NCBI GenBank assembly: GCA_945901085.1 | Contig: CAMDJV010000011.1 | Span: 37,464-101,463 of the forward strand | DNA from: Rhodovarius crocodyli | Lineage (GTDB): Bacteria; Pseudomonadota; Alphaproteobacteria; Acetobacterales; Acetobacteraceae | Length of the DNA: 64,000 nt | Direction of reading: 5' to 3' | Shown here: piece after piece, positions 1 to 7,976 of the stretch | Layout of the letters: each line of letters begins with the position of its first letter | How positions within the stretch are numbered: position 1 is the first letter of the stretch | Notes under the pieces: generated by a model | What the model saw: the letters and a program-made list of their open reading frames with translations, nothing else | Database searches by the model: none | What the model was told of the DNA's origin: nothing | Made by a program: the position numbers and the translations under genes

Positions 1-2
1 GG

Positions 3-713
3 GTGCATGCGGTATTAGATGGGCGCATCCATGCGCTGCTGGCGCCGCTGCTGGCGGGTATTGACCTGCGCGCGAGCGGCACGGCGGGGCGGGTACAGGG
101 GGTGAAATCCTGGCTGCCGCTGCTCAATCTGCCACAGGCGCTGGGGCTGCGGCCGCAGGAATACCGCGGACAAATCCCCTATCTGGCGGCGGATGGGGCG
201 CGCGTCGCGCGCTGGCGGGCGCGAATCGGCGGTGAGGGCTTGCGGATTGGCATTGTCTGGCAGGGCAACCCGGCAGCGCCGGTGGATCGGCATCGCTCGG
301 CGCCGCTGGCGGCTTTCGCCCCCATTGCGGCTCTGCCGGGGGTGCGGCTTTTCGCGCTGCAAAAGGGCCCGGGCGAGGATGCTCCCGCACCTTTCGCGCT
401 TGAACGGCTGGGGCCGGAGATGGATCAGGGGCCGGATTGGTTCCTGGATACCGCGGCAGCGATGGTGGCACTTGATCTTGTGGTGTCAGTGGATACGGCG
501 GCCTTGCATGTGGCCGGCGCGCTGGGGCGGCCGGCGCTGCTGCTGGCGCATGGGCGCGAGAGCGATTGGCGCTGGCAGCAGGGGCGGGAGGATACCATCT
601 GGTACCCTTCGGTGCGGCTGGTGCGCTGCCCCGATGGCGGGGCGGATTGGCGTGCGGCGGCGGCGCGGGCGGCTTTTCTGATCCGGACTGGGAACCTGCC
701 GGCGGCGGCCTAG
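3..713 (+). CDS. TPR/glycosyltransferase-type protein, C-terminal part (5' end cut by window)
   Basis: The open frame runs in from the window edge, so the GTG at position 3 need not be the true start. The visible 236 residues look like the C-terminal glycosyltransferase (GT9/GT41-like) half found in alphaproteobacterial TPR-glycosyltransferase proteins. The second half has the typical order: a 'VVSVDTAALHVAGALGRP' segment (about residues 160-177), then a 'DWRW..GR.D..WYP' segment. In this family that part binds the nucleotide-sugar. The acceptor and sugar cannot be told. The stop codon TAG (711-713) coincides with the edge of a dispersed repeat. A broken relative of the same domain lies near 37.6 kb. 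Confidence 0.7.
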   Translation: MHAVLDGRIHALLAPLLAGIDLRASGTAGRVQGVKSWLPLLNLPQALGLRPQEYRGQIPYLAADGARVARWRARIGGEGLRIGIVWQGNPAAPVDRHRSAPLAAFAPIAALPGVRLFALQKGPGEDAPAPFALERLGPEMDQGPDWFLDTAAAMVALDLVVSVDTAALHVAGALGRPALLLAHGRESDWRWQQGREDTIWYPSVRLVRCPDGGADWRAAAARAAFLIRTGNLPAAA

Positions 714-814
714 AGGCGTTTCAGCGCGAGCGAAGACGGTGAAACGGTTTTAGCCTCTGTTTTTCCGCCATCTTTATCCGCTCAAACGAACCCGTCTGAG
801 CGGATGATACTCTC
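711..814 (-). repeat. MITE-like repeat, diverged copy in inverted orientation
   Basis: Read on the minus strand this matches the ~105-bp family best seen at 1822-1925. It keeps the hairpin ATCCGCTCAAACG/CGTCTGAGCGGAT around 776-805 and the neighbouring 'GATAAAGATGGCGGAAAAAC' part. The second hairpin is kept by different bases (AGAGGC/GCCTCT and GTTTCA/TGAAAC), which suggests the structure is conserved rather than the sequence. Its left edge supplies the TAG stop of the upstream gene. Confidence 0.7.
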
Positions 815-895
815 ATGATCACATGCGGGCGGGGCTTGACCCTGCCCGGCGCCCCATGCATGGCGCGACCGTAACCAATCGCCCAGGATACTGAC

Positions 896-1693
896 ATGTC
901 AGAAGCCCAGATCATCAATGGGACCGGGCTGCGCGCCCGTTCCTCCCGCCTGGCTCAGTCCAGCCCGTTTCAGCGGCTGGTCATCGGCCTCATCCTGATC
1001 AATGCCGTCACGCTGGGCCTGGAGACGTCCGACCGCGTCATGGGCGCCATTGGTGGATTTTTGCATATCGTGGACATGGTGTTGTTGTTGGTGTTTACTG
1101 CCGAACTGGCCTTGCGGATCTTCGCCTTCCGTGGCGGATTCTTCCGTGACCCGTGGAGCATCTTCGATTTCGCAGTCATTGTTATCGCCTGGATGCCGGC
1201 CTCGGGCGCGCTTTCGGTGCTGCGGGCGCTGCGGGTACTGCGGGTCCTCAGGCTGATCTCAATAGTCCCCTCGCTGCGCAATGTGGTGGAGGCGATGCTG
1301 GCTGCGCTGCCGGGCATGGGAAGCATCATGCTTCTGATGGGCCTCGTCTTCTATGTCAGCGCCGTCATGGCCACCAAACTTTTCGGCGCCGAGATGGAAG
1401 AACAATTCGGTACGCTGGGCGCCAGCCTGTTTACCCTGTTCCAGCTTATGACGCTCGATGACTGGGCCAATATCGTGAAGCCGGCAACGGAGGCGCAACC
1501 CTTGGCGCTGCTCTTCTTCATGCCCTTCATCATCATCTCGACCTTCGTGGTGCTGAACCTGTTCATTGGCGTGATCGTGGAGAGTATCCAGTCGCTGCGT
1601 GACGAAAAGCCGGGGGCTGAGAAGCCAGACATCGCGGCAGTGCTGGCCGAGGTCCGGGCGCTGCGGGCGGAGGTGGCGGCGCTGAAGCGCTGA
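896..1693 (+). CDS. Voltage-gated cation channel, NaChBac/NavAb-type single-domain subunit
   Basis: A 265-aa protein with the six-helix plan of bacterial voltage-gated channels, which work as homotetramers in the inner membrane. S1-S3 cover about 26-100. S4 carries arginines at every third position (R110, R113, R116, R119). S5 is at about 140-163, the pore and selectivity filter at 186-192, and S6 at about 205-232. A heptad-like coiled coil (243-265) matches the tetramerisation tail of the family. The filter reads T186-L-D-D-W-A-N192, whereas classical sodium channels have TLESW. Aspartates at these two positions are known from engineered calcium-selective NavAb variants, so calcium permeation is possible (inference). 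A Shine-Dalgarno-like AGGA lies before the ATG. The gene stands alone. Confidence 0.9.
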   Translation: MSEAQIINGTGLRARSSRLAQSSPFQRLVIGLILINAVTLGLETSDRVMGAIGGFLHIVDMVLLLVFTAELALRIFAFRGGFFRDPWSIFDFAVIVIAWMPASGALSVLRALRVLRVLRLISIVPSLRNVVEAMLAALPGMGSIMLLMGLVFYVSAVMATKLFGAEMEEQFGTLGASLFTLFQLMTLDDWANIVKPATEAQPLALLFFMPFIIISTFVVLNLFIGVIVESIQSLRDEKPGAEKPDIAAVLAEVRALRAEVAALKR

Positions 1694-1821
1694 GGAAGCG
1701 CTCAGCATGGCGGTATCAAAGCGGGTCACAGGATCGTTGGCGATGTGCTGAGCAGGGCGGAATATAACATGCCCCCTGATGGGTTGTCCGCTTTGGGGGC
1801 GGCCGGGGCTCTTTGCGCCTG

Positions 1822-1925
1822 GAGCATCATCCGTTCAAACGGAATCGTTTGAGCGGATAAAGATGCTAGACAAACAAAGGCTTAGAGCCTGTGCAGTGAG
1901 CCGAGGCGAACGGAACAGGCTCTAG
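1822..1925 (+). repeat. MITE-like repeat, reference copy
   Basis: This is the best-formed copy of a dispersed element. Hairpin 1 has arms 1829-1841 and 1846-1858 (ATCCGTTCAAACG / CGTTTGAGCGGAT, loop GAAT). Hairpin 2 has perfect 10-bp arms TAGAGCCTGT (1883-1892) and ACAGGCTCTA (1915-1924). The ends form terminal inverted repeats: left (T)GGAGCATCATCCGTTC, and right, read on the minus strand, TAGAGCCTGTTCCGTTC. Related copies lie at 711, 5127, 37154, 37902, 39967 and 56083. Confidence 0.85.
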
Positions 1926-2001
1926 TTTGACTGCGAGGCATGAGACCAATAAGGCGTGCCCTGCTTTTGCACCGTCACACTGGCCTGAATGGGTAGGGCC
2001 G

Positions 2002-2036
2002 TTGACATCCGTCGCAAAAAATTACTACAATGTAAT
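2002..2036 (+). promoter_or_regulatory. Sigma-70-type promoter with possible operator, upstream of terC
   Basis: TTGACA (2002-2007) and TACAAT (2026-2031) are separated by 18 bp, an almost ideal housekeeping promoter. The -10 box sits inside an inverted repeat ATTAC-tacaat-GTAAT (2021-2036), a plausible repressor site. About 75 nt of leader precede the terC ATG at 2111. No metal riboswitch core was recognised in the leader. Confidence 0.55.
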
Positions 2037-2110
2037 GTAGAGTGGCCCTGCGCGTGGTGGTGTAACAGGCACAGAAATGAGTTCTTCCAGACAGGGGTAG
2101 GGGCTAATCG

Positions 2111-2878
2111 ATGGATAATCTCCTCATCTTGGCTGCTGATCCAGCCGCCTGGGTTGCACTCACCACCCTCATTGCGATGGAGGTGGTGCTCGGCATTGAC
2201 AACCTGCTGTTCATCTCGATCCTGACCAATAAATTGCCTGAACATCAGCGTGAACGCGCCCGAATAATTGGTATCGGCGCTGCGCTGATACTGCGGCTTG
2301 TGCTGCTGAGCCTTGTTTTTGTCATCGTACAGTTGACTGAACCAGTGTTGACGCTATTCGGCCAGAGTTTTTCATGGCGTGACATGATACTCATAGGTGG
2401 CGGGCTGTTTTTGGTCTGGAAGGCAACCAAGGAAATCCACCACACCGTTGATCCTGACCCCGGACCGGACATGTTTGGCGGTGGGACGGTGGCGATGAAT
2501 TTCGCTGCGGCGGTCGCTCAAATCCTTTTACTGGATTTGGTTTTTTCATTAGACAGTATAATCACTGCCGTGGGTATGACTCAACACGTCGAGATAATGG
2601 TTATTGCGGTGGTCTTCACGGTAATCGTGATGCTTGTTGCTGCAACTCCGCTGGCGCAATTCATTAGCGCGAACCCGACTGTCGTTATCCTAGCATTGTC
2701 ATTCCTGTTCATGATTGGAATGACGCTGATCGCCGAAGGCTTTGGTGTGAAAGTGCCAAAAGGCTATATTTATGCGGCGATGGCTTTCTCGGCCGTGGTT
2801 GAAGGTCTCAACATGCTTTCGCGCCGCTCGCGGTCGAGACTGCAGGAGGGTGCCAAGAGCAACACCGTGCAGCGGTGA
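2111..2878 (+). CDS. terC: TerC family integral membrane protein
   Basis: A 255-aa polytopic inner-membrane protein with about seven hydrophobic helices. It shows the two acidic membrane motifs of TerC/YgdQ-type proteins: '[13 protein letters not shown]' in the first helix (about 24-36) and '[16 protein letters not shown]' (about 140-155). TerC proteins are linked to metal-ion (manganese) export or metalation of exported proteins, and to tellurite resistance; which applies here is unknown. The start ATG follows a purine-rich AGGGGTAGGGG. Base composition is visibly lower in GC than the neighbours (T-rich runs around 2520-2560), and the gene has its own strong promoter, so acquisition by transfer is possible. 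Confidence 0.85.
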   Translation: MDNLLILAADPAAWVALTTLIAMEVVLGIDNLLFISILTNKLPEHQRERARIIGIGAALILRLVLLSLVFVIVQLTEPVLTLFGQSFSWRDMILIGGGLFLVWKATKEIHHTVDPDPGPDMFGGGTVAMNFAAAVAQILLLDLVFSLDSIITAVGMTQHVEIMVIAVVFTVIVMLVAATPLAQFISANPTVVILALSFLFMIGMTLIAEGFGVKVPKGYIYAAMAFSAVVEGLNMLSRRSRSRLQEGAKSNTVQR

Positions 2879-3138
2879 AGCGTGAGCGGTGGCTTGCGAA
2901 ATTCGGACGGCCCAATAACTGACTGCGCTGGCTGAGATTGTCGGCCGGCGCTGCATCGGAGTGAGGCCCAGCTTTACCGGCGCGCGGCCGCGGCGGATTC
3001 AACCTCTTGCCCTTTTTTGGTCGATGCCGCTGCCCGGTGGTGGTGCTATCATCCGCCCCCGGTGGGGATGGCGGCGAACCCGTCTGAGGTCCACCAGCCT
3101 GGCCGCCATGCGGTAGCGGGCCTGAGCGAGTGGCTTTG

Positions 3139-4248
3139 CTACCGCGACGACGCGCGGTGAATCTGCCGCGCCAGCGGCTCCTGCAGGAAGACCGACGCCA
3201 TCAGCGCCGGTATCATCTGCGTGCGGTTCAGCGGCCTCGGCAGGCTGGCCGGGTCGAAATGGCCGGGCGCGCCACTATTCAGGTGCTGCAACCAGGCGAC
3301 GTAGCTGCGGGCGTTGCGGTTGTCTGGCTCGACCTGCAGCGCCTCCTGCATCAGTTGGAGCGCAGCCTCCCGCTTGCCCTCGGCCCAGGCCAGCAGGCCG
3401 CGCTGGATCAGCACATAGGGGCGAATGAACGGGGGCTCACGGCGGCTGAGGGCGATGCCGCGCTCGGTCTGCGCCCGCGCCTGTTCGAGATCTCCGCTCA
3501 GAATACTGAGAAACGCGGCGTTCAGGGCATGGATGGAACGCGTGGACAAAAGAGAATCGGCCAGTTGAACCTCGCGCGCGGCCTGCGCTGGATCGCCCTC
3601 TAGCAGGAAGAGGACGGCGTTCAGGTTCAACAACGCGGAATGTTCAATATGATCATCGCGTGTCCAGTTGCGCCCCAGCATGGTGCTTGTTGTCGCGCGC
3701 ACGCCGCTGAGATCCGTCTGGGCGCCATCAAGAAAATCATTCAGCTGGGCGAGGATGACCTGGTAGGGCACGACTTCGGCAAAGGCTTCGCGCGCCCCGC
3801 GGCGCAGCAACTCCACCGCATTCAAATTCGGCTGGGAAAGCTCCAGGAGCCTCAGCGGCTTCCCATGATCCGATACCACAATCTCCAACCTGAGCCCTGC
3901 TTCAACATGCAACATGGTGGCGGATATGCGGACGTGCTCCAGGCCGAAGAGGTCCTGCAGGGCTGCGGTCAGTCCAGTCAGCTTCAGCGGCTCCGCCAGC
4001 GCGCCGATTAAGGTTCCGCGAGAGGCGACACGGGGGGTGGGCACCGGCACGACTGAGGGAACGGACACGATGCGGGCGATTTCGGTGACGAAGATTTCTT
4101 CAGCCGCGCGACGAGTGAGCCCGCTATTCTGCACGATGGGCGGCAGCCCGACATTGACCGACATGGTGTTGGAACTGATCGCTGCGTCGCCCGCCATCAG
4201 GCCCATAAAGAGCGCGCCAAGTAAACTGAGTGTCATAAAATCCATCAT
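3139..4248 (-). CDS. Unrecognised exported or anchored protein with TPR-like repeats
   Basis: A protein of about 369 aa. The start is set at the ATG at 4248 (next ATG at 4245) because GGGAG lies just upstream; the frame is open a little further 5'. The N-terminus is hydrophobic (MMDFMTLSLLGALFMGLMAG), a signal peptide or single anchor. The middle (about 80-150) has no recognised domain. Residues about 190-330 form alpha-helical tetratricopeptide-like repeats ('ALLNLNAVLFLLEGDPAQAA', 'LLAWAEGKREAALQLMQEAL', 'EPDNRNARSYVAWLQ'), suggesting a protein-interaction role. It stands alone between terC and an AT-rich gap. I do not recognise the family. Confidence 0.6.
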   Translation of the reverse strand: MMDFMTLSLLGALFMGLMAGDAAISSNTMSVNVGLPPIVQNSGLTRRAAEEIFVTEIARIVSVPSVVPVPTPRVASRGTLIGALAEPLKLTGLTAALQDLFGLEHVRISATMLHVEAGLRLEIVVSDHGKPLRLLELSQPNLNAVELLRRGAREAFAEVVPYQVILAQLNDFLDGAQTDLSGVRATTSTMLGRNWTRDDHIEHSALLNLNAVLFLLEGDPAQAAREVQLADSLLSTRSIHALNAAFLSILSGDLEQARAQTERGIALSRREPPFIRPYVLIQRGLLAWAEGKREAALQLMQEALQVEPDNRNARSYVAWLQHLNSGAPGHFDPASLPRPLNRTQMIPALMASVFLQEPLARQIHRASSR

Positions 4249-4999
4249 GGCTCTCCCAGCCGGCATTGCACGAACTGTAATTCGCAACAAAACTATAAAT
4301 AGTGTCTATTCTTATGGCCGGGCATGCCGGCGTCAACAAGGGTGAATCTGGAAATTTACCCCGCCCTCTCAACCCTTTATGGCGAGCGACGCATCAGGCA
4401 GATCGATCTGGCTCAGAGCCTCGGCTTGATGAAGAGCATGCCATGTTCATCACAGCTCAGTCTAACGAACCGGGCGGCACGGCCAATGCCCCAAATGGAG
4501 GGGCCCTGACCACACCCCGAAGGTAACCCAGTCGCCGCTGGCGGTGGCTGGCACCAGGCTGGAAAGGGCATCATGCAAGGGGCACCACCATGGGAGATAA
4601 TTTATAAGTTCCCGGCGTTCTTGGGCATGCCTCAGCCTTGGCTCTCGATCCATTTTTTTCGGTTAGACTTTCGCATATGGCCTTGAGGACCATTCCCTGC
4701 CACCGATTTGACGTCACCCTGGGAGAACTCAGTGGCAGGCTTGGGCGACAGGGCCAGATGTAACTATTCGTCGCTATTTTCCACTATATTCACCGTCATA
4801 CCAGAGAGAACCTCGATAGCTTCAGACACCAAAGCAGCAACTGGATTAGCGATCAGTGCCGATTTAGATCCTGTTTTCTTCGAACAAACTCACTGCATAG
4901 GCAATAAAGTTTATTTTTTAGCATATTTTTTTATCCACTCAAACTATTTTATTTGAATTGATGATAATCTATTCAGTTATTTAATCAAAAATCAGGCAA

Positions 5000-5016
5000 C
5001 CGGGGCAAAACCCCGG
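5000..5016. terminator. Hairpin CCGGGG-CAAAA-CCCCGG
   Basis: A perfect 6-bp GC stem with a 5-nt loop. No clear T-run follows on either strand. It resembles the GGGGC...GCCCC hairpins at 9811, 10003, 39909 and 49421, so it may belong to a dispersed hairpin family rather than be a dedicated terminator. Confidence 0.4.
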
Positions 5017-5126
5017 GCGATCAGGCTATTGCGCCCGCTCTGACATGGTTTCGGAGGTCGGGCAGGTTCTATGCGCCGGCGACATGCAAGCCGTGGCCGA
5101 GATAGTGCCACAAGCCCGAGCCATTT

Positions 5127-5175
5127 CACCCAAGGCGAAGACGGTAAAACGGCTCCAGTCTTTGCTTTTGCGCAT
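5127..5175. repeat. Truncated MITE-like repeat copy
   Basis: 'GCGAAGACGGTAAAACGG' followed by 'TCTTTGCTTTT' matches the second-hairpin half of the diverged copy at 711-814 (GCGAAGACGGTGAAACGG ... CCTCTGTTTTT). The other half with the ATCCGTTCAAACG hairpin is missing. Confidence 0.45.
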
Positions 5176-5216
5176 TTGCTGGGTCGCCTTGCAAAGCCGC
5201 AAGGCTTGAAAATGCG

Positions 5217-6641
5217 CTATACCGCCGGGCGGCTGCGCACCTCGTCGGGGATCTTGCGGGGGAGGAATTCGCCCTGCTTGAGGTCGCCCGAGAAGACGCC
5301 ATCCTCCACCACCACGCGCCCGCGCATCACCGTCACGCGCGGCCAGGCGGTCACCTTGTGCCCCTCCCACGGCGTGTAATCCGTCTCGTGCATGTCCTCG
5401 GCGCGGATGGTCTTGTCGATGCCGGTCTCCAGCACAACCACATCCGCGTCCGAGCCCACGGCCAGCGCGCCCTTGCGCGGATACAGCCCCATGATCTTGG
5501 CCGCGTTGGTCGAGACCATGTCCACGAAATGCTCCGGCGTATAGCCGCGCTTGGTGACCATCTGCGTGTACATCAGGCCCACGCGCGGCTCGACGCCGGA
5601 ATTGCCGCCCGTGGTGTCGTCGATGCGGCTACCCTGCAGCTTGATGCGCAGCGGGCAGCAGAGTTCGTCGGTCGCGATGACTTGCAGCGCGCCGCGGTTG
5701 GTCGCCTCCCACAGCTTCTTCTGGTCCTCGGGGTATTTGAGCGAGGGGTAGGTATGGTAGATTTGCCCATTGGGCTTTTTGTAGTCCTCGGCGGTGTACA
5801 TCAGGTACTGGTGCAGGGTTTCGCCATACATCGGGAAGCCACGCGCGCGGGAATTGGCCAGCGCGGCCACGCCAGTCGCCGCCGAGACATGCACCATGTA
5901 CAGCGCGCAGCCCTCGACATTTTCGGCCAGGCGAATGACGCGGTTAAACGCCAGCTCCTCGGAGAGCGTATTGTGCACCTCGGCCATGAATTCGAAGCCG
6001 ACGCGGTTTTCGCGGATCAGCTTCTCATACATGAACATGACGATGTCATTATCCTCGGCGTGGATGGCCGCGATGCCGCCCTGCTTCGCCACCACCTTCA
6101 GCGCTTCCCAGATATGGCCGTGCTGGACCATGCGCCCGGTCTGGCCGTAGCGGATGTCGGTGGTGAACATCTTGATGCTGGCATGGCCGGCCTGAATGGC
6201 TTCGGCCACCTCGCCGAACTGCACCTGCGGGATCGCGCCCATAAGCGTCAGGTGCCAGCCATAGTCGCAGTAGCAATCACCCTTCCAGATCGCGTCGGTC
6301 TGCTCGATCGCCTGCTGGATGGAACGCTCATGCGTGCATTGTACGAAGTCGATCAGCGTGGTGGTGCCGCCCCAGAGAGCCGCGCGGCTGACCTGCGAGG
6401 GCGGGTCGGTAAACTTCGCCGGGTCGGCAGCGCTCATCTTGATGGCGGAGGAACAATGGATATGCGGGTCGATGCCGCCGGGGATTACTAAGCCTCCCTT
6501 GGCGTCCACCCTACGCCCGGCCGCGGCCAGGGTTCCTGGCGCGCCAATGGAGACGATCTTCTGCCCGGCAATGCCGATATCGACGGCGGCTAGCCCGCTC
6601 GGCAGCACGCATTGGCCGTTGGTGATCAACAGATCCAGCAT
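5217..6641 (-). CDS. Dihydropyrimidinase / D-hydantoinase-type cyclic amidohydrolase
   Basis: A 474-aa member of the amidohydrolase superfamily, cytosolic, expected to open a cyclic diamide ring (dihydropyrimidine, hydantoin or similar) using a two-metal centre. The metal ligands are visible: H60 and H62 (GGIDPHIHC), the carboxylated-lysine candidate K157 (ASIKMF), H194 (AIHAED), H251 (YMVHVS) and D324 (VIATDE). The motif after the last Asp (ATDELCCP) differs from the usual GSDHC, so the substrate may be unusual. The start ATG overlaps the stop of the CobW-type gene upstream by one base (TGATG), giving translational coupling. An inverted repeat at 5188-5207 lies just past the stop. Confidence 0.85.
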   Translation of the reverse strand: MLDLLITNGQCVLPSGLAAVDIGIAGQKIVSIGAPGTLAAAGRRVDAKGGLVIPGGIDPHIHCSSAIKMSAADPAKFTDPPSQVSRAALWGGTTTLIDFVQCTHERSIQQAIEQTDAIWKGDCYCDYGWHLTLMGAIPQVQFGEVAEAIQAGHASIKMFTTDIRYGQTGRMVQHGHIWEALKVVAKQGGIAAIHAEDNDIVMFMYEKLIRENRVGFEFMAEVHNTLSEELAFNRVIRLAENVEGCALYMVHVSAATGVAALANSRARGFPMYGETLHQYLMYTAEDYKKPNGQIYHTYPSLKYPEDQKKLWEATNRGALQVIATDELCCPLRIKLQGSRIDDTTGGNSGVEPRVGLMYTQMVTKRGYTPEHFVDMVSTNAAKIMGLYPRKGALAVGSDADVVVLETGIDKTIRAEDMHETDYTPWEGHKVTAWPRVTVMRGRVVVEDGVFSGDLKQGEFLPRKIPDEVRSRPAV

Positions 6642-7669
6642 CACGCCATTCCTTCTCTCGCTGTTTTTCCCAGCATCGGGGTTTCCCCAAGCATCGGGTC
6701 GCCGGCCACGAAGCCATCGAGCAGTCTCTGCGGCGCTATGCCGCGCATGATGAACACCATGCGGCTGGTCCGGTCCGCATCCGGCCAATCGGGCAGCCAG
6801 CGCGGCTCGTACATCGTGTGCTGCACGGCATGGATGGCGGCTGGGCCGCCTTGCCTGTCCGCGAATGCCACGATGCCCTTCACGCGCAGCAGATCCTCGC
6901 CATGCTCCTGCGCGAGGCGCCCCAGCGCCATGGCGAAGGCAAGGCGCGTCATCGGCCGGCGCAGCGTCATCGTAAAGGCGGCGATGCCGTGCGCATGCAC
7001 TGCGGTCGCGAAGCGGCGCGCACGCGGAATGGCCGTGATGGCGCCGCCGAACAGCAGCGCCGCCGGGTCGCCCTCCTGGGCATCGACCAGGCCGGCCAAA
7101 GGGTTCAGCGCGGCGAGTTGCGCACGAAGTGCATCTGAGGCAGGTGCCAGGTCGGTTTTGGTCAGCAGCAGCCGGTCCGCACTCGCGGCCTGCGCGACGG
7201 CCTCGGGGAAGCGTTCCAGCGTGCTGGCACCCAGCACGGAGTCGATCGCGGTGACCACGGTATCGACGCCAAGCGAGGCCTCCAGGAAGGCATCGGCCGA
7301 GAGGGTGTAGAGAATCGGCGCCGGCTCCGCGAGGCCGCTCGTCTCCAGCACGATGCGGCGGAATGGGCGATGTTCGCCGCGCGCGAGGCGGCGGAGCAGC
7401 ATGTACAGCGTCTGCGCCAGATCCTGCCGCACCGCGCAGCACACGCAGCCATTGGGCAGTTCCACCACGTCCTGATCCACCGCTTCGAGCAGCAGGTGAT
7501 CGAGGCCGATGGCGCCGAATTCATTGATGATGACGGCGGTGTCCATGAAGCCCGGGCTCGCCAGCACGCGCGAGAGGAAGCTGGTCTTACCGCTGCCCAG
7601 GAAGCCCGTCAGCACCGAAAACGGCAAACGCTGCGCCGGCACGGGCGGCGGAGGCGCGATCATCGCCAC
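6641..7669 (-). CDS. CobW/YjiA-family G3E GTPase, putative metal chaperone
   Basis: A 342-aa P-loop GTPase. Residues 22-30 are the Walker A (GFLGSGKTS), 75-78 the metal-binding CxCC (C75-V-C77-C78 within ELPNGCVCC), followed by 'LETSGLAEP' (Walker B/switch II) and the guanine motif 'LLTKTDL'. The C-terminal third is the CobW_C domain. Family members deliver zinc or cobalt to client metalloenzymes. The next gene, overlapping by one base, encodes a binuclear-metal amidohydrolase, so that enzyme is the natural client (inference). The final residues (about 330-342) contain a short repeated 'MLGETPMLGKT'. Confidence 0.85.
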   Translation of the reverse strand: MAMIAPPPPVPAQRLPFSVLTGFLGSGKTSFLSRVLASPGFMDTAVIINEFGAIGLDHLLLEAVDQDVVELPNGCVCCAVRQDLAQTLYMLLRRLARGEHRPFRRIVLETSGLAEPAPILYTLSADAFLEASLGVDTVVTAIDSVLGASTLERFPEAVAQAASADRLLLTKTDLAPASDALRAQLAALNPLAGLVDAQEGDPAALLFGGAITAIPRARRFATAVHAHGIAAFTMTLRRPMTRLAFAMALGRLAQEHGEDLLRVKGIVAFADRQGGPAAIHAVQHTMYEPRWLPDWPDADRTSRMVFIMRGIAPQRLLDGFVAGDPMLGETPMLGKTAREGMA

Positions 7670-7976
7670 CGCCTACCCCTCACATGTGTGTCTCTGCTCC
7701 GCGCACGCATCATTACGAGGCGAGGGTGGCACGGCGGCGCTTAACACGTAAGCCTGCGGCGATCGCAGATTGCAGCGTCCCTGACATAGCCGAGGTCGCC
7801 GCGCCCAAGCTTCCACCAAAGGGGGGGGCGCGTGACTTTATCGACCGAGAATGCGGCCAGCGAGGCCGCTCGCGAAGGAAACACGCCCATCCACCTCAGC
7901 CGCGACCCTGCCCTGCCGCTGGCCGCGCCCGATGGGGCGGGGTTGCTGGCCGACCTCCGCAGCAGCGACAGCGTGA
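7670..7976. other. Intergenic region, no convincing gene
   Basis: 307 bp between two minus-strand genes, presumably holding the promoter of the CobW-amidohydrolase pair. A plus-strand frame opens with GTG at 7832 after a G-run (AAAGGGGGGGG) and runs to 8050, but its 3' third overlaps the esterase gene antisense and the product resembles nothing known. I do not call it. Confidence 0.4.

Larger units (their letters stand above)
4249..5216. other. Gap without a supportable gene, partly AT-rich
   Basis: About 970 bp. 4300-4640 is high GC with only short unconvincing frames. 4770-5000 is strikingly AT-rich for this genome (runs such as 'TTTATTTTTTAGCATATTTT' near 4911); the 82-codon frame there (4708-4956) resembles nothing I know. 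It also holds a small hairpin at 5000-5016, a truncated repeat copy at about 5127-5175 and an inverted repeat GCCTTGC/GCAAGGC (5188-5207) just beyond the end of the amidohydrolase gene. Confidence 0.5.

Noticed and set aside
2032..2110. Possible yybP-ykoY (manganese) riboswitch before terC
   Set aside because: The leader is only about 75 nt and I cannot form the conserved paired core; the purine stretch near the ATG is better explained as the SD.
4708..4956. 82-codon frame in the AT-rich gap
   Set aside because: No SD, no similarity; the AT-rich second half reads as random hydrophobic sequence.
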